Shown here: positions 9,950-20,237 of the stretch, one piece after another
How positions within the stretch are numbered: the first letter of the stretch is position 1
Layout of the letters: the number at the start of each line of letters is the position of its first letter
Assembly: GCF_014356525.2 (NCBI RefSeq)
Contig: NC_052518.1
Coordinates: 35,353,705 to 35,417,704, forward strand
Direction of reading: 5' to 3'
Origin: Nilaparvata lugens
Lineage: Eukaryota; Arthropoda; Insecta; Hemiptera; Delphacidae
Length of the DNA stretch: 64,000 nt
Translations under genes and position numbers: made by a program
The notes under the pieces: model-generated
What the model was told of the DNA's origin: nothing
What the model saw: only the letters and a program-made list of their open reading frames with translations
Databases searched by the model: none

Positions 9950-10899
9950 TTTTTTATCTAATAGTTGACTTCTACTAATATAACTAGGTGTTGAAAATCC
10001 AATCCACTTAACAAGCAATCCTTTTTGTCTCGCTTTAATATTTTTTCAATCAGATATACTTGTCTCTCCGATTCGTTTTATTGTGTTTTTTTAATTTCTT
10101 CTCCGTAAAACCTACCACTAATTACTTCTCCGTTTAGATCTCACAAGCTGTACGTTACAGGTTGAGAAGGGAATATAGAATGAATCACAAAATACTCTGT
10201 GCTCCAATTTATGTTATAAGATTTATCAAAAAGAACCCTTTTCTTTGAGATTCGTACAACATCTCCTAGCTTAAATTTTGGTTTTGAATTTTTCAATTTA
10301 TATCATCTATTGAATGCAGAATTCAAAGACATTAAAACACGATTACGATCTTTTTTCCTCACATCTTTAGGTTTCATTCTAATTGAAGTGTGCATTGTTG
10401 CATTATAATCACAAACCAAACTGTCTAGCTGTGATATCCAGTTTTTGGTTCCACGTTCAGTTAAATATCTATAAATTTTTGCTTTAATTGTTCTATTAAA
10501 CCTTTCAACTATGGAAGCTTTCTTATCGCTAAAAACATGGTAATGTTTAATACTGTATCTATCCAATAGCGCTTTAACTTTTGAATTAAAGAATTCTGTT
10601 CCCTGATCTGATTGAAACAACTTAACTCCCTTATTTTTAGAAATAATTGGTTCGAGTGCATCAAATACAGATTGACTCGACTTGTCTTTTAATGGTACAC
10701 AATATGCGAATTTTGAAAAACAAATAATAACAGCTAAGATATACCTATAACCTTTATTAAAACGTGATAAACTGCTCATCTTAATGAGATCGGCTTGAAG
10801 CAAGTCTTTTTCACTTTTCAACTCATATTTGCGAGTGGGATAGTTGACATGTGGTACACTATGAAGTTCTAACGCTATCTTAGATCTAATAATATTCAT
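9950..10899 (-). pseudogene. Retroviral-type integrase with chromodomain, outer copy (broken)
   Basis: The catalytic core is open for 198 codons from the ATG at 10899, with DDE residues in LLQADLI, FQSDQGTEF and SIVERFNR. An in-frame TGA follows NSAFNR, then two or more further stops and a shift. Remnants of the beta-barrel (SKPKFKLGD) and chromodomain (YLIEKILKRDKK) are still readable down to 9950. The enzyme inserts the element DNA and makes the 6-bp target duplication. The intact sister is 26373-27326. Confidence 0.92.
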
Positions 10900-10965
10900 A
10901 TTTTTAACACGAAATCAAAATTAGTGGTGATGGATGATCGTTGTAGGACATACTGAGCAATCAGT

Positions 10966-13900
10966 TCAGAGCGTTGTTTGCACTCTATAATGTCCAAAAG
11001 GTAAAGTGTCCACACCGTTCTCAGTAATATATCTCTTATCATCATAAGGACTCAAACAGATTTTTGCACATTCAATCTGATACATGGTGTGATTATAGGA
11101 CCTCATCATATTAAATTTTTCAATGTGTTCACTACGTTCAATCAAGGATTTCTTATATAAATTAAAATTAAGTTTTCTACATTTCACTCCAGTCTGTACA
11201 CCCTTTGCTACACATTTATTTACAGGTTCTTCATTCTCGTTACATACTAAATACAAGTAAAGTTTTGATCGAAGCCCTACAAATTTATGGACAGGTCTTG
11301 AGGCTGTCTCATACTTGAACTTTCCTATAACTTTATTTCTCTCCATGGAGAAGCATGGGTGGTAAGGAGGGTAATTACTAGTGTCGAAAAGGTTCAAATT
11401 TTCTTTAATCAACTGATACACATCTTCCACTTTTACGTTTAAAAGAAAACTATCGGTATCGGTCATACAGAGTTCTACGCGATCCCACGGTATAATTTTT
11501 TGTAATTTACAATAGAAAAAATCATACATATGGAATTTACTCAACTCCAGTACGGAAAACCCGGAATAGACAGGCTTGTTCATTTTTAGTTCCAACTTGC
11601 GAGAGAAAACCACGATCACATTCGGACTAATTATTTTCCAGCGTTTGCATAACGGATTTGAAATGTACTTATCTAACCGTTTTTCATCTGTGATAATTTT
11701 AACATTGATATGCTTGCAAACAGATTGAATAGTCTTACCAAAGATAAGATTGCAACAGGCCTTAAAGAAGGATATTTCAAATTTATTTTTCGCGTTCTGT
11801 CTATTCCGGATATTGAAGTTGATGTAGCTTTTCAGCCAGGGAGATTGGGAAAAGCTAATGATGCGATGTACTTTCGATAATTGCAAACCGAGTTGAAGGT
11901 AGAGCTTTAAATTGAGGTAATGGACAATGTACTTTTCACGGTCAAAAAGTGTGTTCATGAGCTTTTTGGTTCCAGTTTGACCGTTCTCATTTGTTTGATA
12001 GTTTGACAGCAATTTGTGCAGGGGTGTTTGGTGGAGAGGCGCGAGTGGGAAGCTGGCATGCTTATCATGTAACTCTTTCGGATACTTGAGATCACATTCT
12101 ATTATATATCCAGTTTCTGAATTGCTGTCCTAATTCGCGAAATCAAGCTTGGAAATTTCTTCCTCTGAGAGGAGTTTGAAATTTCCAACAGGTAAGTTTC
12201 GGCTCATAGCTTCCGAGTATAAACTGTTTGCATCGATATAAAGAAGATAATTACTTGGTTTTGAAGGGTCGTATGTCTCGGGTAGATGTTTGTTATTCGC
12301 CTCACAATAACGTTTACCGATAAATGACACCCCGCCCCTCATCACTGCCTAAAACATGAGATGCATGTCAGGATGAGTAATCAACTCTAGTTCAACTTTA
12401 GTGTGTTTCAACATACAATTCCAGGTGAAGTGCGCAAGGGAAGCAAAATGAGTGACATCAATGCCATATGAGCTAAAAAGCGTAGACCTCATAGATTCAA
12501 AAACTCCCGCTAATAGCATCACATCCAAACATAAATAGAAATCGTTATTTTCACCAAGCGATTTCAGCTTGAATGTCGAGAACACTCTTTGTGCATGCTC
12601 ATATTCTTCGGGAGACAGAGGTGTATCAGTTAAATCATTATGAAAACATTCGATGGGAGGAAGCGATGTTTCCGTGAATTTTTCGGGACAACTCATGTAT
12701 GAGTAAGGATATATTCCTTTTTTCAACAAGAGTTGCCTGTGTTCGTGTGGTGGGTGATGAAACACTGAAAATAAATGTTCAAACTTCTTTTCCATGTCTG
12801 TACCTTCCACCAAATTACGCACCAATACTTCCAAGGATTCGTTCATAAACTTGTAGGAATCTAAAAATTTAATTTTGCCTACTGAAAGTATCAAAAATCT
12901 CTCTGACGTATTTGCGATGCAGGAAATTTCTTTTTTGCATTTACAGAGTGCTTTCAGAATGAAATGTGAATCAAACCCGGAGAAATTGTGAAAATAACAC
13001 GAAATGTACTCCAGAGTACGAGCCGATAAATTACAAGAAACGTGTGCCGCACATAGGTAATTTCCGGTTTCATGCGTGTGGTGACAACATTTAATATCGG
13101 AGTCTAAGAACGGCTCAGCGCAAAGCCTGCAGTTTACCAAATTTTGAAATTCGCGCTCTTCACTTTTGGATAAATGTTGCATTGGAATTTCACATTTCAT
13201 GTCCTCATACAAAATGTCGCCGAGATCTGTAATTTCCTGAAGAAATTTCTCCATGATTTTTTCATCTAAACTACTCGATCTATGGAGTACAGGTCTGTAA
13301 GCGATTTCCCCGTTCACATCGATAACAACAAAACAATACCCGCAGGGAATATGTCGTGCTGTTTTCTTTGTATAGCTATGACTGATTTCATCCGAATCGG
13401 ATTCATCATCATCATCATTATTATCGATATTAACAACGTAAGTTTCTAAATCCACGTGAATGGTATACTTTTTCTTCAACGTGGCACCTAGTTTCTTAAA
13501 TTTAATTGTCTCTCCGCGTTTAGGATATGAAACACTCTGTGATTGAAACTTGGAACAAAGCTGTTCATGTTTCATCAAATTTGCTTTACCATCATAATTT
13601 TCAGATTTGTTCGATATAAATCTATGGAAACAGAAATTGCAAATGTGTACTTGACCCTTGTGTTTTGAAAGGTGGGAGAAAAGACGCGATTATCCGTTTT
13701 TCCTGTTTGCGGTATTAATTAAACAGAAATGCGTTTTTCCTGCATTGGCTTTCAGCATTAAAAGATTAATTTGGTGCTGACGAGTGCGGAAAATGCTTGT
13801 GCGGTAGGGGAAAAACTTTTTGTTGTCATACGCGATGACGTGAATTGCAATATCCGGATTCAGTATTTCAAATTTCTTAATATCGCGTGTCATCACCGGA

Positions 13901-14532
13901 AAATTTACACCTCGCATATTAAGTTTGTGAGCAAACTTGCTCAAATACTTTACAGTCAGGTGTGAGTCCTTTGGTTTCTGATGGAAATACGTGAGGACTG
14001 ACCATGAAAAGCATTATTCGTCAGACAGATTTTTGACATTTATAATGCAATGTTTGTTTTTAAGAAACTGTGGTGTTTGAATGAAACTGGATGTGAATAT
14101 TGGATTAAATTTAATTACGTTCACATTCAGTGAGTCAATTCTCTTCAAAACCCAACCGCTGCCATGTCGAACAAAGTTGTCAAAAGATGACAGGATTCTT
14201 CTTATGGCCAACATGAAATGATTGTTAAAATCTTCATTATTCTCAAGCATGTTTAGCGCTATGTTCGAGTAACTATGAAGATTTATTAGAGATCAGACAG
14301 TCTCGCTAACATCATCATCCATCACCACTAATTTATACAACAAAACATTCAACACGATGAACCATTTCACATTCGCATCATGGTGCGCTGCGTGCTCCCT
14401 AATTATCTCAAAAACGTGCCGTTTCGATCTCTTGAGCACGTTTTCGATACTGATTTCCTCGAGATTTTTGATGGTTATGCGATGGCAGACCGCTGCAGAA
14501 TTGACGCCATGTACTCTTCTTTCCCTCGGCAT
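10966..14532 (-). pseudogene. Protein-primed family B DNA polymerase, outer copy (multiple frameshifts)
   Basis: Collinear with the inner polymerase over about 1185 codons but broken into at least six frames (14532-14293, 14250-14014, 13944-13690, 13578-12349, 12345-12130, 12012-10966). Readable motifs include NVKNLSDE in the N-terminal region, the exonuclease motif HVDLETYVV, FSGFDSHFIL (Exo II), YIDANSLYSEAMS (Pol A), CCNLIFGKTIQS (Pol B) and MTDTDSFLL (Pol C). It replicates the linear genome from terminal-protein primers. Non-functional here. Confidence 0.93.
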
Positions 14533-14662
14533 GATGGTGATGTTAGATTCTGAAAAACGAAAGAATAACGATCATGATGACATAGAATTAGAGTGATAGA
14601 GTACAACTGTATGTTTTTAAATCAGTTGTGAATTGGCATTGGTAGAAGAAGGCTGTGTGAAA

Positions 14663-15286
14663 ATGATATCTCAAGATCACATAATTATGCATGAAAGATT
14701 AAGATTATTATCTTTTGATAAAAGATGGACGAAATCTTCTCCACATTTGTCCGCGGAAAACATGGCGAAATAGGGATTTATATTCGCATGTGCGCCAGAC
14801 ATTGTGCGCTGTGTATTTTGTTCAATTTGTTTGGGAAAATGGGAAGAAAGTGACATACCAGCAATAGAACATGCAAGGTATAGTCCGAACTGTGCATTGA
14901 GAAGGAAATATAATATAACAATTGAAGAGGAGAATTTCGATAATAATATTCCATGCCAATATGGAGAAAGATATTTAACTTTCAATCGTGTAGAAGATTC
15001 ATCCGTTCAAGGAGAGTATTTTGAAAAGCATCATCTACATTGTGACTATTGTAAATCATTATCTGATAAAGCAGAGTATTTTGCGAGAAATGGTTATTTC
15101 TTACATAAAAATCACTATCTGCAATGTGTCTATTGCAAATATATTATCGAAAATCCATTTGAAAAAGTAATACATTTACCGTTTTGTTTATATGAAGAGT
15201 GCAAGAAAGAAGCGCAGGGAGAGGATTATCCAGATATACCACATCATAAAGATGAGCTAAAATCGCATGCATGCAGTATACTGTAG
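14663..15286 (+). pseudogene. BIR-domain (IAP-like) protein, outer copy (in-frame stop)
   Basis: 207 codons from the ATG at 14663, collinear with 31050-31670. An in-frame TAG at 14771-14773 falls inside the first BIR domain. The downstream part keeps CVFC, EHARYSPNC (zinc ligands Cys, Cys, His, Cys) and the second zinc module (LQCVYCKYI, HLPFC). It ends in CSIL, a CaaX-like motif. It is divergent from the polymerase across about 130 bases, the pivot between the leftward replication genes and the rightward virion genes. IAP proteins restrain caspases and NF-kB-type signalling. Confidence 0.85.
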
Positions 15287-15420
15287 AAGGTTTTTTGTCC
15301 TCTGAGGACAAAAATCCTCCCTCCGAGGACAAAAACTGTCCTCCGATGACAAAAATCCTCCCCTCCGAGGACAAAAATTGTCCTCCGAGGACAATTTTCC
15401 TCTCTTCCTCAGAGGATAAA
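15287..15420. repeat. Tandem hairpin-forming repeats after the BIR gene (outer copy)
   Basis: Starts within 10 bases of the BIR stop. Six or seven irregular units of about 20 bases, each with a GTCCTC-N-GAGGAC near-palindrome followed by AAAA runs. The same array sits at the same place in the inner copy (31680-31820). Confidence 0.85.
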
Positions 15421-16040
15421 ATCAAAGTAAAAATGTACTTACATATTGTGCTGGTTGATGCTGCGTGAATGACAGGTATCTCCTCGACTGTAGATGTACA
15501 GGTGTAGATACCGAGTATGCTTCCTTTTGGACTGTGTGCTGACCTCTCAGCTATGTTGCCTCGACAAGAGCTCAACTGGTTATGAGTTGAGAAGCTGAGT
15601 TGTGAGGTGAGAAAATGCTGTGAAAACAATTAAATATTTAATAACTGATAATATTAGAAATCAATAAGCATCACAAGAGGCGGGAATGCTATTCAAAATA
15701 TAGAATGTTTAAATGTTGAGATGTGGAGGAGAATTCACCTTCTAGCAGGTGTGGATATCACTCAGCAGACACCGTCCCATGCTGAGTTCTAGAGGAGATT
15801 TTTTTTTTTGTCTTCTAACACATGTCGCTCATGCGAGGATGCTATTCGAAAATATAGAATGTTTGAGTGAATGTAACAGTTTTTTATGATAGGAGAGATT
15901 ACTTACAAATCTGAATGATGTTGATAACGATGTGGGAGCACGTGTTGTTCTGTGCCTAGGGGAGAAATTTTAATTTTTTCCGCCTTGTAGCACGCTTCGC
16001 TCTCACTCGCACGAGTCTGGAACAGAGAGAGAAATGCATG
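15421..16040. other. Non-coding region upstream of the spliced gene (outer copy)
   Basis: No credible frame. It holds an imperfect duplication of a GAGGATGCTATTC(G/A)AAATATAGAATGTTT word (near 15680 and 15835), a T-run, and CTCAGCT-type words also present in the inner copy. Probably upstream regulatory sequence for the spliced gene. Confidence 0.4.
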
Positions 16041-16041
16041 G

Positions 16042-16078
16042 TATATAAACAGAAGTAATGAGAGTAAAATTGTCATTT
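16042..16078 (+). promoter_or_regulatory. Core promoter of the spliced gene, outer copy
   Basis: TATATAA at 16042-16048 and initiator TCATTT at 16073-16078, with the predicted +1 A at 16075, 33 bases downstream. The block AACAGAGAGAGAAA upstream and the TCATTTACAT initiator are shared with 32341-32400 in the inner copy although the surroundings have diverged. Confidence 0.65.
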
Positions 16079-16120
16079 ACATCAGAGTCAGATTTGAGTA
16101 TACTTCACACATCATACGAG

Positions 16121-16471
16121 ATGAGTTCTCCATCATCTTCTCCATCGTTCATCTTACCAGATAGCCCACCAGCCCACCAACGCATCCTCAACTACTGGCA
16201 ACGGAAAGCTGCCCTCGCTGCTGAGTCGTCCGCTCCTGCACCCGTGCCCTCACCCCTCAGCGTGGAACCACCATCGCCGGGCGGCGAGATCGTGCTGGGG
16301 GACAGTCCTCTTCAACGTCTAGCTCCAGCTGCTACCTGGGGACCGCGGCGAGCGGTGCTAGCTACCCTGTCAAACAAGATCAAGCAGAAGCAGGGGAAGA
16401 GGAAGTTGACGTTTGAGGAGGCTGAAGCTAGTGGGGAAGAGGACGAGGAGACAATCTACTCACAAACAAAG
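16121..16471 (+). CDS. Exon 1 of the spliced gene (outer copy)
   Basis: 117 codons ending at a splice donor (AAAG|GTTAGT) in phase 0. The start is the ATG matching the inner copy (MSSPSSSPSF versus MDSSSSSSF). The peptide is disordered, Ser/Pro/Ala-rich, with repeated ILPDSPP and VLGDSPL motifs, then WGPRRAVLATLS and a basic KQGKRKLTFEEAEASGEEDEE segment that could act as a nuclear targeting or interaction region. The intron continues across the inner Polinton to 46613, and exon 2 is 46614-46721. Function unknown. Confidence 0.7.
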
Positions 16472-16762
16472 GTTAGTTTCAACAAATATTATCAACTTGT
16501 ATGTGTACAGATTTTTTCCATGATCGATTGTTAAAAAGAAAAAAAATCTGCCTTTGATTATTATTATTTGATAGCAAGGAAATATTAGAAATTGAACTGA
16601 TTAGAAATTGAATTATTGTTTAAAGTATTTGATCATGCATCAATTATTCGATAGCAAGGAAATATTATTTGAACTGATTAGAACAAACATGCATCAATTA
16701 TTTGTTACCAATGGATATTATTTGAACCAATTAGAAATTGAATTATTGTTTAAATTATTCGA
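16472..16762 (+). repeat. Intronic 131-bp minisatellite, left part (outer copy)
   Basis: From about 16560, units beginning GATCATGCATCAATTATT recur every 131 bases. The array is interrupted at 16762 by the inner Polinton and resumes at 46107, where GATCATGC again falls exactly one period on (46111, 46242, 46373). Confidence 0.85.
16757..16762. repeat. Left target-site duplication of the inner Polinton (ATTCGA)
   Basis: ATTCGA precedes AGTAGGCATAG. The matching copy at 46107-46112 follows CTATGCCTACT. Removing the insert and one copy restores the 131-bp repeat phase. Confidence 0.92.
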
Positions 16763-16950
16763 AGTAGGCATAGTAAGAGACTTTGAAGCCACTTTTTTGC
16801 TCCAAAACCCCCCTCCCCACTCTCCCCCTCGTCAATCCCGCCTCCCCTTCCCCCCGCCCAGAGGGTGGGGGGTGTTCTAAAAATAGATTTCCCCCCTCAC
16901 TCTCTCTCTCCCTCCCCCTCTCTCTCTCTCTCTCCTTCTCCCTCTCCCTT
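16763..16950. repeat. Left terminal inverted repeat of the inner Polinton (truncated)
   Basis: Inverse complement of the last ~130 bases of the inner element: AGTAGGCATAGTAAGAGACT, CCACTTTTTTGCTCCAAAA, C/T-rich, then CTAAAAATAGATTTCC and a CT tract. The inner part with subterminal repeats is missing; LINE-1 sequence follows. Confidence 0.88.
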
Positions 16951-17205
16951 GAACCTCTCTTGGTTATGTCGAGTGAGTAAACGTGTGTCAGTTCGGCTCC
17001 GTCTTCTAACAGATATTTCGTAGGGTTATACAGTACAATTCACTTCAAATTATACATCCAGTTATTCAGTTTCTCGAGCTTAATTCAATAGTAAAATTAT
17101 ATTTTTGATTAACTCACACTCTTTTTATTTATCTTGAAAAAACATTTCTAATTCTTCAGTCTACCTTCTCGCCTGTAAAAGTGTAAATCCACCTAATGGT
17201 ACACG

Positions 17206-17919
17206 ATGGTTCGACTGAACAGAGGCACGCCGAGGAATGAGGTCAATGCTCCGAAGCCAGGGCCAGCTATTTCTGGATCACTGTCTGAAGAGACCCTCCG
17301 AATTATTCGACAGCAAATCGAAGAGTCTGTCCATTGTGCTGTATCAATGGCAGTGAAGTCTATCTTTGAGGAACTTCAGGCATTGAAGGAGGAGAACAAA
17401 CAGCTGCACGATAGAATTCGTGAGCTAGAGGTGTCTTGTCACCTGAAGGTCGACGACCTTGAGCAATATGGGCGCTGACATTCCATACGTATTTTTGGGA
17501 TCCCGGAGAGCGACAAAGAAGACACGGACCTGCTGGCGCTCGATGTCTTCAACAAGAAGCTGAACGTGCCCGTGACTCTGGCGGATGTCAACCGCTCGCA
17601 TCGCGTTGGAAGGCGTCAACCACCTCAACAAGGGCAAGCTAAACCCAAGGACCGACCCATCATAGTACGACTCTGCAGCTACCGGACCAGGAAGATGATC
17701 TTCGACGCTAAGAGGAAGCTGAAGGGTTCCGGCGTCACCATTCGCGAGGATCTGACTGCGGAGCGTCTCAAGATCCTCAACGCTGCGGCCGACCGTCATG
17801 GGCATAGGAATGTCTGGTCATCGGACGGGAGGATCAAGTTCTCTATCGGCGAGGGAGGATCCAAGAGGGTCCACACAGTCGAGAGGATGACCGACCTTCA
17901 AAAAATAAAGGTAAATTAA
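17206..17919 (+). pseudogene. LINE-1 ORF1 protein (nucleic-acid chaperone type), in-frame stop
   Basis: 237 codons with an in-frame TGA at 17476-17478. N-terminal coiled coil (QALKEENKQLHDRIRELE), then LEQYGR and IRIFGIPE, followed by an RRM-like and C-terminal region (VNRSHRVGRR, RPIIVRLCSYRTRKMIF, GVTIREDLTAERLKIL). This is the arrangement of L1-like ORF1 proteins, which bind element RNA as trimers. The stop lies exactly at the position where LINE-2 ORF1 reads LEQYGRKN, and it looks like a CpG decay. Confidence 0.8.
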
Positions 17920-18756
17920 ATCATTTCAGGATTCGATGACTAAGGTGCCCTTCACTACAATAATAGGAAATTCGTATTAATACATTTCACAGTAGATATA
18001 CCTTGGCATTTTTCATGAGCTGGCTTTCTGTTCTATAAATGAATCTTTCCACTGCTATTTATGATTATACATGAGGCAATTATTTCAAACTAAGGAGATC
18101 CACATTTGTTAATACTGATTAATAATTTATCTTGATATTAATTCCCAAAACTACGTTCAATGCATCAACTACTATACTCCAGAGGGTACTTAGAGAATCA
18201 TTATCTCTATTCTTACTAATAATTATTACATCTCTTACCAAAATTATTTCCATAATTAATAATTTTCGAAATGCTGAATTTCAAATCAATTGGATGATTA
18301 ACATACGTTATAGATATGGATGTAATCTATAGGTAAAGATAGTAATCTCTTCTATATAATGATATATTCTACTGTTGCCACAGCTTGAACAATAGAAGCT
18401 AATGTGTGAAGAATTATTGATAGAACAGAGGGGTGGGTAGTCTGTTCATATGCTTATATAGGGGCTGTGTTTCATTCAACGTTATCTTAGACATTCATCA
18501 CTAAACTATTACAGTTTTCAATTTACTACTTTTATCGTTATTGCAACTCCCAATAGTTAATTATACTTCTAATACTATATAATATTTTTCATACTTCACC
18601 ATTCAATACTATTTAAAACTCATCTAAAATAATCTAGCACTTTCTCCATCGTCTCCTCTACTCCTTATTTTTTCTTTCTTGTTTCTCTTCTTGATCTTAT
18701 ATTTATAATGATTACTTGAATATTGTTGTTTGCAATGATGATTATTATTCTTTTCT

Positions 18757-19312
18757 ATTCTTCTTCTTCTTCTTTTTCTTCTTCTTCTTTTTTCTTCTTC
18801 TTTTTTTTCTTCTTCTTCTTCTTCTTCTTCTTCCTCCTCCTCTTCTTCTTCTTCTCTTCTTCTTCTTCTTCTTCTTCTCTTCTTCTTCTTCTTCTTTTCT
18901 TCTTCCTTTTCTTCTTCTTTCTTCTTCTCTTCTTCTTCTTCTTCTTCCTCCTCCTCTTCTTCTTCTTCTTCTTCTTCTTCTTCTTCTTCTTCTTCTTCTC
19001 TTCTTCTTTTCTTCTTCTCTTCTTCTTCTTCTTCTTCTTCTTCTTATTCTTCTTCTTCTTCTTCTCTTCTTCTTCTTCTTCTCTCTTCTTCTTCTTCTTC
19101 TTCTTCTTCTTCTCTTCTCTTCTTCTTCTTCTTCTTCTTCTTCTTCTCTTCTTCTTCTTCTCTTCTTCTTCTTATTCTTCTTCTTCTTCTTCTTTTCTTT
19201 TCTTCTTTTCTTCTTCTTCTTCTTCTTCTTCTTCTTCTTCTTCTTCTTCTTCTTCTTCTTCTTCTCTTCTTCTTCTTCTCTTTCTTTTTCTTTCTTCTTT
19301 TCTTCTCTCCTG
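18757..19312. repeat. (TTC)n microsatellite, ~555 bp
   Basis: Nearly uninterrupted CTT/TTC trinucleotides with occasional TTTC and CCT variants. The strand asymmetry (pure polypyrimidine) makes triplex formation possible. Long frames of Phe/Ser/Leu or Lys/Arg/Glu here are artefacts of the repeat. Confidence 0.97.
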
Positions 19313-19766
19313 ATTAATTCAAGATCACAATGCGATGTTCTATTTCTTATTCTATAGTTCAGTTTCATAAGTTCTTCGCGATTTGTGCACATTCCTTCTT
19401 TCTCTTCTTTTCTTCCCTATTATTATCATTATTTTCCCTGTGATTTTTCCACTAGCTATCCAGCATGTTCAAATGTTTATTTTTCTTTCTATATCTATTT
19501 ATCTTTCTACCTTCTCTCTTTCTATCTGATTACCTTCTACTAATATCCATATATTATATTATAATATCCATATATTTATCGATATAATATTCGATTCTTT
19601 CCCACATTGAATCATACTATTCCTCTTCAATTTTATGCGAATATTATTCATTATCAGTTATATTATGTATCTTTCCTCTATTGATAACCTTCTTCAAAGA
19701 TTTTTCGTTTTTTGCTGGCTTCTTCTTCTCTTTTTCAGTTTTTACTGGATCCCATTTCGCTCTATC

Positions 19767-20000
19767 TCCACCATGAACACGATCTTCCACTACTGGATTT
19801 CATCTCTCTCTATCTCCACTTGGACTCGATTTTCCACCACTGGATTCCATCTCTCTCTGTCTCCACTTGGACTCGATCTTCCACTACTGGATTCCTTCTC
19901 GCTCTACCTCCACTTGGACCCGATTTTTCCACTACTGGATACCTACTCGCTCTATCTCCACTTGGACCAGATCTCCCATTACCAGTTCTTCCTCAATCTT
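19767..20000. repeat. 47-bp minisatellite upstream of LINE-1 ORF2
   Basis: Units containing CTCCACTTGGAC and CCACTACTGGAT recur at 19814, 19861, 19908 and 19956 (period 47-48), with a more divergent unit at the left edge. Repeated 5' untranslated monomers can carry LINE promoters; this is only a possibility here. Confidence 0.85.
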
Positions 20001-20237
20001 CATCTTATTCACCATTAGGATTATTCATCACCGAAACTCCACACATCTACATCTTATTGTGTTTAGTGAATTTCTGAACTAGTGCTTTAAATAGTGAAGG
20101 GAGCCGAACTGTCAAGGCATACTGAATGCACTCGAATCAAGAGACTTTTTCATTTAGGTTAAGTTTTATCAGTTTCATCCCCATTTCCCCCGTCATGTGT
20201 CGTTCTGAGGTCGGTTCACGATTGGTCTGCTGCTTCC

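Larger units (their letters stand above)
17920..20237 (+). other. Spacer between LINE-1 ORF1 and ORF2
   Basis: AT-rich non-coding DNA with a possible TATA-type box (CTTATATAGGGG near 18455), the long TTC tract (18757-19312) and a 47-bp minisatellite (about 19767-20000). A 2.3-kb spacer is unusual for a LINE, so the two ORFs may come from different insertions. Confidence 0.5.

Noticed and set aside
15144..15629. 161-codon minus-strand frame over the hairpin array
   Set aside because: It is the antisense of the BIR gene end and the repeats; the array periodicity accounts for its open frame.
18716..19392. Long frames of Leu/Phe/Ser or Lys/Arg/Glu on both strands
   Set aside because: They are translations of the TTC microsatellite in different frames and do not encode a protein.
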